DNA of 64,000 nt from Larus michahellis (taxonomy: Eukaryota > Chordata > Aves > Charadriiformes > Laridae): assembly GCF_964199755.1 (NCBI RefSeq), contig NC_133911.1, forward strand, positions 4,987,001 through 5,051,000, given 5' to 3'. Positions 62,701 through 64,000 of this stretch are shown piece after piece; the first letter of the stretch is position 1; every line of letters begins with the position of its first letter. The notes beneath the pieces are model-generated. The model was given only the letters and a program-made list of their open reading frames with translations, searched no databases and was not told the DNA's origin. The translations under genes were made by a program, and so were the position numbers.

Positions 62701-63790
62701 TTTCTGCTCCCTTTTTGTTATTAAACCATGGGTTTAGGGGTCGAGAGGCCCTGGTGGGCAGAAAGGGCTGTCGGCAGTGTGTCATTCTTGGGGGAGGAGA
62801 AGGCTTTTCAAAGGGAATGACATTTGCCTAGTAGCAGGATATAAAAAGGCAGGCAGAAGTTCCGCACTCTGTTCCCTGGTCTGCCGAATGACCTTTTTTT
62901 TACTGGACCTCGGGCAATTATTTGCTTGGGACACACTTTTAAGGAAATCGAGTGTCTGAAGATGTACAGAGCAGCTGCTGAAGTCCGCAAGAGCATTTAG
63001 ACACCTGACACCAGCTAGTTTTTATTTGAATGCCTCTCTCTTTTTTAAAAAGCCATCAGGGTTTCAGCATCTTGTATCGTGCCTGTATCTTTCAACGGTC
63101 TAAACAGTTTTTCAGAGCTCTGAATTTTCCAAAGGTTGCAAATCTCACGCATTCCAAACTAAGTTTTCAGTGAGCAGGGAAGGTGTTGAAAGCAAAATGC
63201 TTTGAAATGCTAGGCTTGTAGGAGTGAAGCACTTTTAAACCTGGCCTCAGAAGTACGATTTTCAAAGGAGTTAAGTGTCTACAATTTTGACTTCTAATAA
63301 GGCTGTGAATGCTCAGCGCTTTTGTAAACCAGTCGCGTAAATGCCCTCTGCCTTGGCTCCTTCCTCTGTGTTAGAAGGAAAGAGTTGGCCACCTCAGGGC
63401 AGCGTTGGAGAGCTGTGTTAGGTAGCTTTGCTTACAAAGTGTTGTTTTACACGTACTTGCAAGGAAGATCTTCTACCTGTTTTACACGTACTTGCAAGGA
63501 AGCTTTTCTACCTGCTCATCAGGACTGAATGGGCAGGAAAAATGGGCAGAGAGTGTGTATCAGCTGGGGCCAGACCGTGACTCCGAGCCATGGGGGCAAA
63601 CCTGTTCCATTTGCGCAGACAGCTTGGGTTCAGAGGATCAATAACATGCCTTTAGCGTTTAAAGCTGACTTTCCAAATAAAATGTCTCTGTAGCATTGTT
63701 TGCTGTTATTGTTTTGGATGGGGGAGAAGGGCGGGATGGGTGCTGGAAAGCCCGGACCTAGAGGAAATTGGTATTGACGCTTCCTGAGGA
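59734..63790. other. Intergenic DNA upstream of CA6
   Basis: No gene is recognised. Frames are short and motif-free. A 35-bp tandem duplication lies at 63444-63513. Enhancers of CA6 may be present but cannot be identified from this sequence alone. Confidence 0.6.
63444..63513. repeat. 35-bp tandem duplication upstream of CA6
   Basis: Two adjacent copies with a 35-bp period share GTTTTACACGTACTTGCAAG followed by GAAG and TTCTACCTG. They differ at only a few bases. The duplication ends about 330 bp before the CA6 start codon. Confidence 0.88.
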
Positions 63791-63798
63791 TTTTTAAA
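63791..63798 (+). promoter_or_regulatory. CA6: TATA-like element of CA6
   Basis: TTTTTAAA lies 48-55 bases before the first ATG. It would place transcription start near 63820 with a short leader of about 25 bases. The evidence is position and a loose match only. Confidence 0.35.
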
Positions 63799-63845
63799 GA
63801 AACGCGCTCCCTGCCTTGGTTCCGACTGCAGGGACAGCGAGGGAC

Positions 63846-63924
63846 ATGTGGCTCACAGCTGCCCCGTTCCACCTGCTCCTGCTGCGTCTCAGCTGCTCTC
63901 ACCTACTGCACTGGACGTACAAAG
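63846..63924 (+). CDS. CA6: Carbonic anhydrase VI, exon 1 (partial gene, signal peptide)
   Basis: CA6 is the secreted zinc carbonic anhydrase that interconverts CO2 and bicarbonate. The ATG at 63846 opens 26 codons: MWLTAAPFHLLLLRLSC is a hydrophobic signal peptide, followed by SHLLHWTYK. The WTY motif sits where secreted carbonic anhydrases begin their catalytic domain (human CA6 has DWTYSEG). The exon ends AAAG at 63924 before the donor GTAATG, in phase 1, so the next codon is probably Gly. Position and strand match CA6 beside ENO1 in amniotes. The catalytic exons, including the zinc histidines, are beyond the window. Identification depends on synteny, the signal peptide and WTY. Non-mammalian CA6 is reported to carry a C-terminal pentraxin domain, which cannot be checked here. 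Confidence 0.75.
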
Positions 63925-64000
63925 GTAATGAAAAATGAGGCTGTTTTGGGATTGCTACTTACTGCCGGCTTGCTAAAGACGCTCCCATCCTTTTTGTACC

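Overview
This is a stretch of a bird genome. The bird call rests on at least seven CR1 retrotransposon pieces (the dominant avian LINE), very compact introns, and the gene order RERE (inferred) - ENO1 - CA6, which matches human 1p36.23 and, from memory, a chicken microchromosome. I cannot name the species. The enolase differs from the chicken protein as I remember it at several positions, so it is probably not chicken.

Layout. Positions 1 to about 19.8 kb are AT-rich, exon-free DNA that I read as the first intron of a minus-strand gene, most likely RERE. Its CpG-island promoter and untranslated first exon would lie at 19.5-20.4 kb. A CR1 tail follows (20.82-21.35 kb), then about 14 kb of intergenic DNA.

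The securely identified gene is ENO1 (alpha-enolase) on the minus strand. Eleven coding exons run from 45615 down to 35960 and total 1305 nt, which is 434 codons plus stop with GT/AG sites throughout. The untranslated exon 1 and CpG-island promoter are near 50.4-50.9 kb. The most interesting feature is a second, previously unremarked copy of exon 4 (41824-41882). It has the same 59 nt length and phase, intact splice sites, an open frame and 10 of 20 residues identical to normal exon 4 (41474-41532). Including both copies or neither breaks the frame, so the two should be mutually exclusive and give two enolase isoforms differing at residues 61-80.

Intron 1 of ENO1 carries an unusually 5'-complete but internally deleted CR1 whose 3' tail abuts the splice acceptor of exon 2. 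The ENO1 promoter has three CCAAT boxes on an exact 31-bp period and a paired hypoxia-element-like site.

From 51 to 63.8 kb is intergenic DNA with four more CR1 tails. At the right edge is exon 1 of a plus-strand gene encoding a signal peptide followed by a WTY motif, which I read as CA6 (secreted carbonic anhydrase VI). ENO1 is a cytosolic glycolytic enzyme; the neighbouring genes have no obvious pathway link to it, and their adjacency is conserved synteny.
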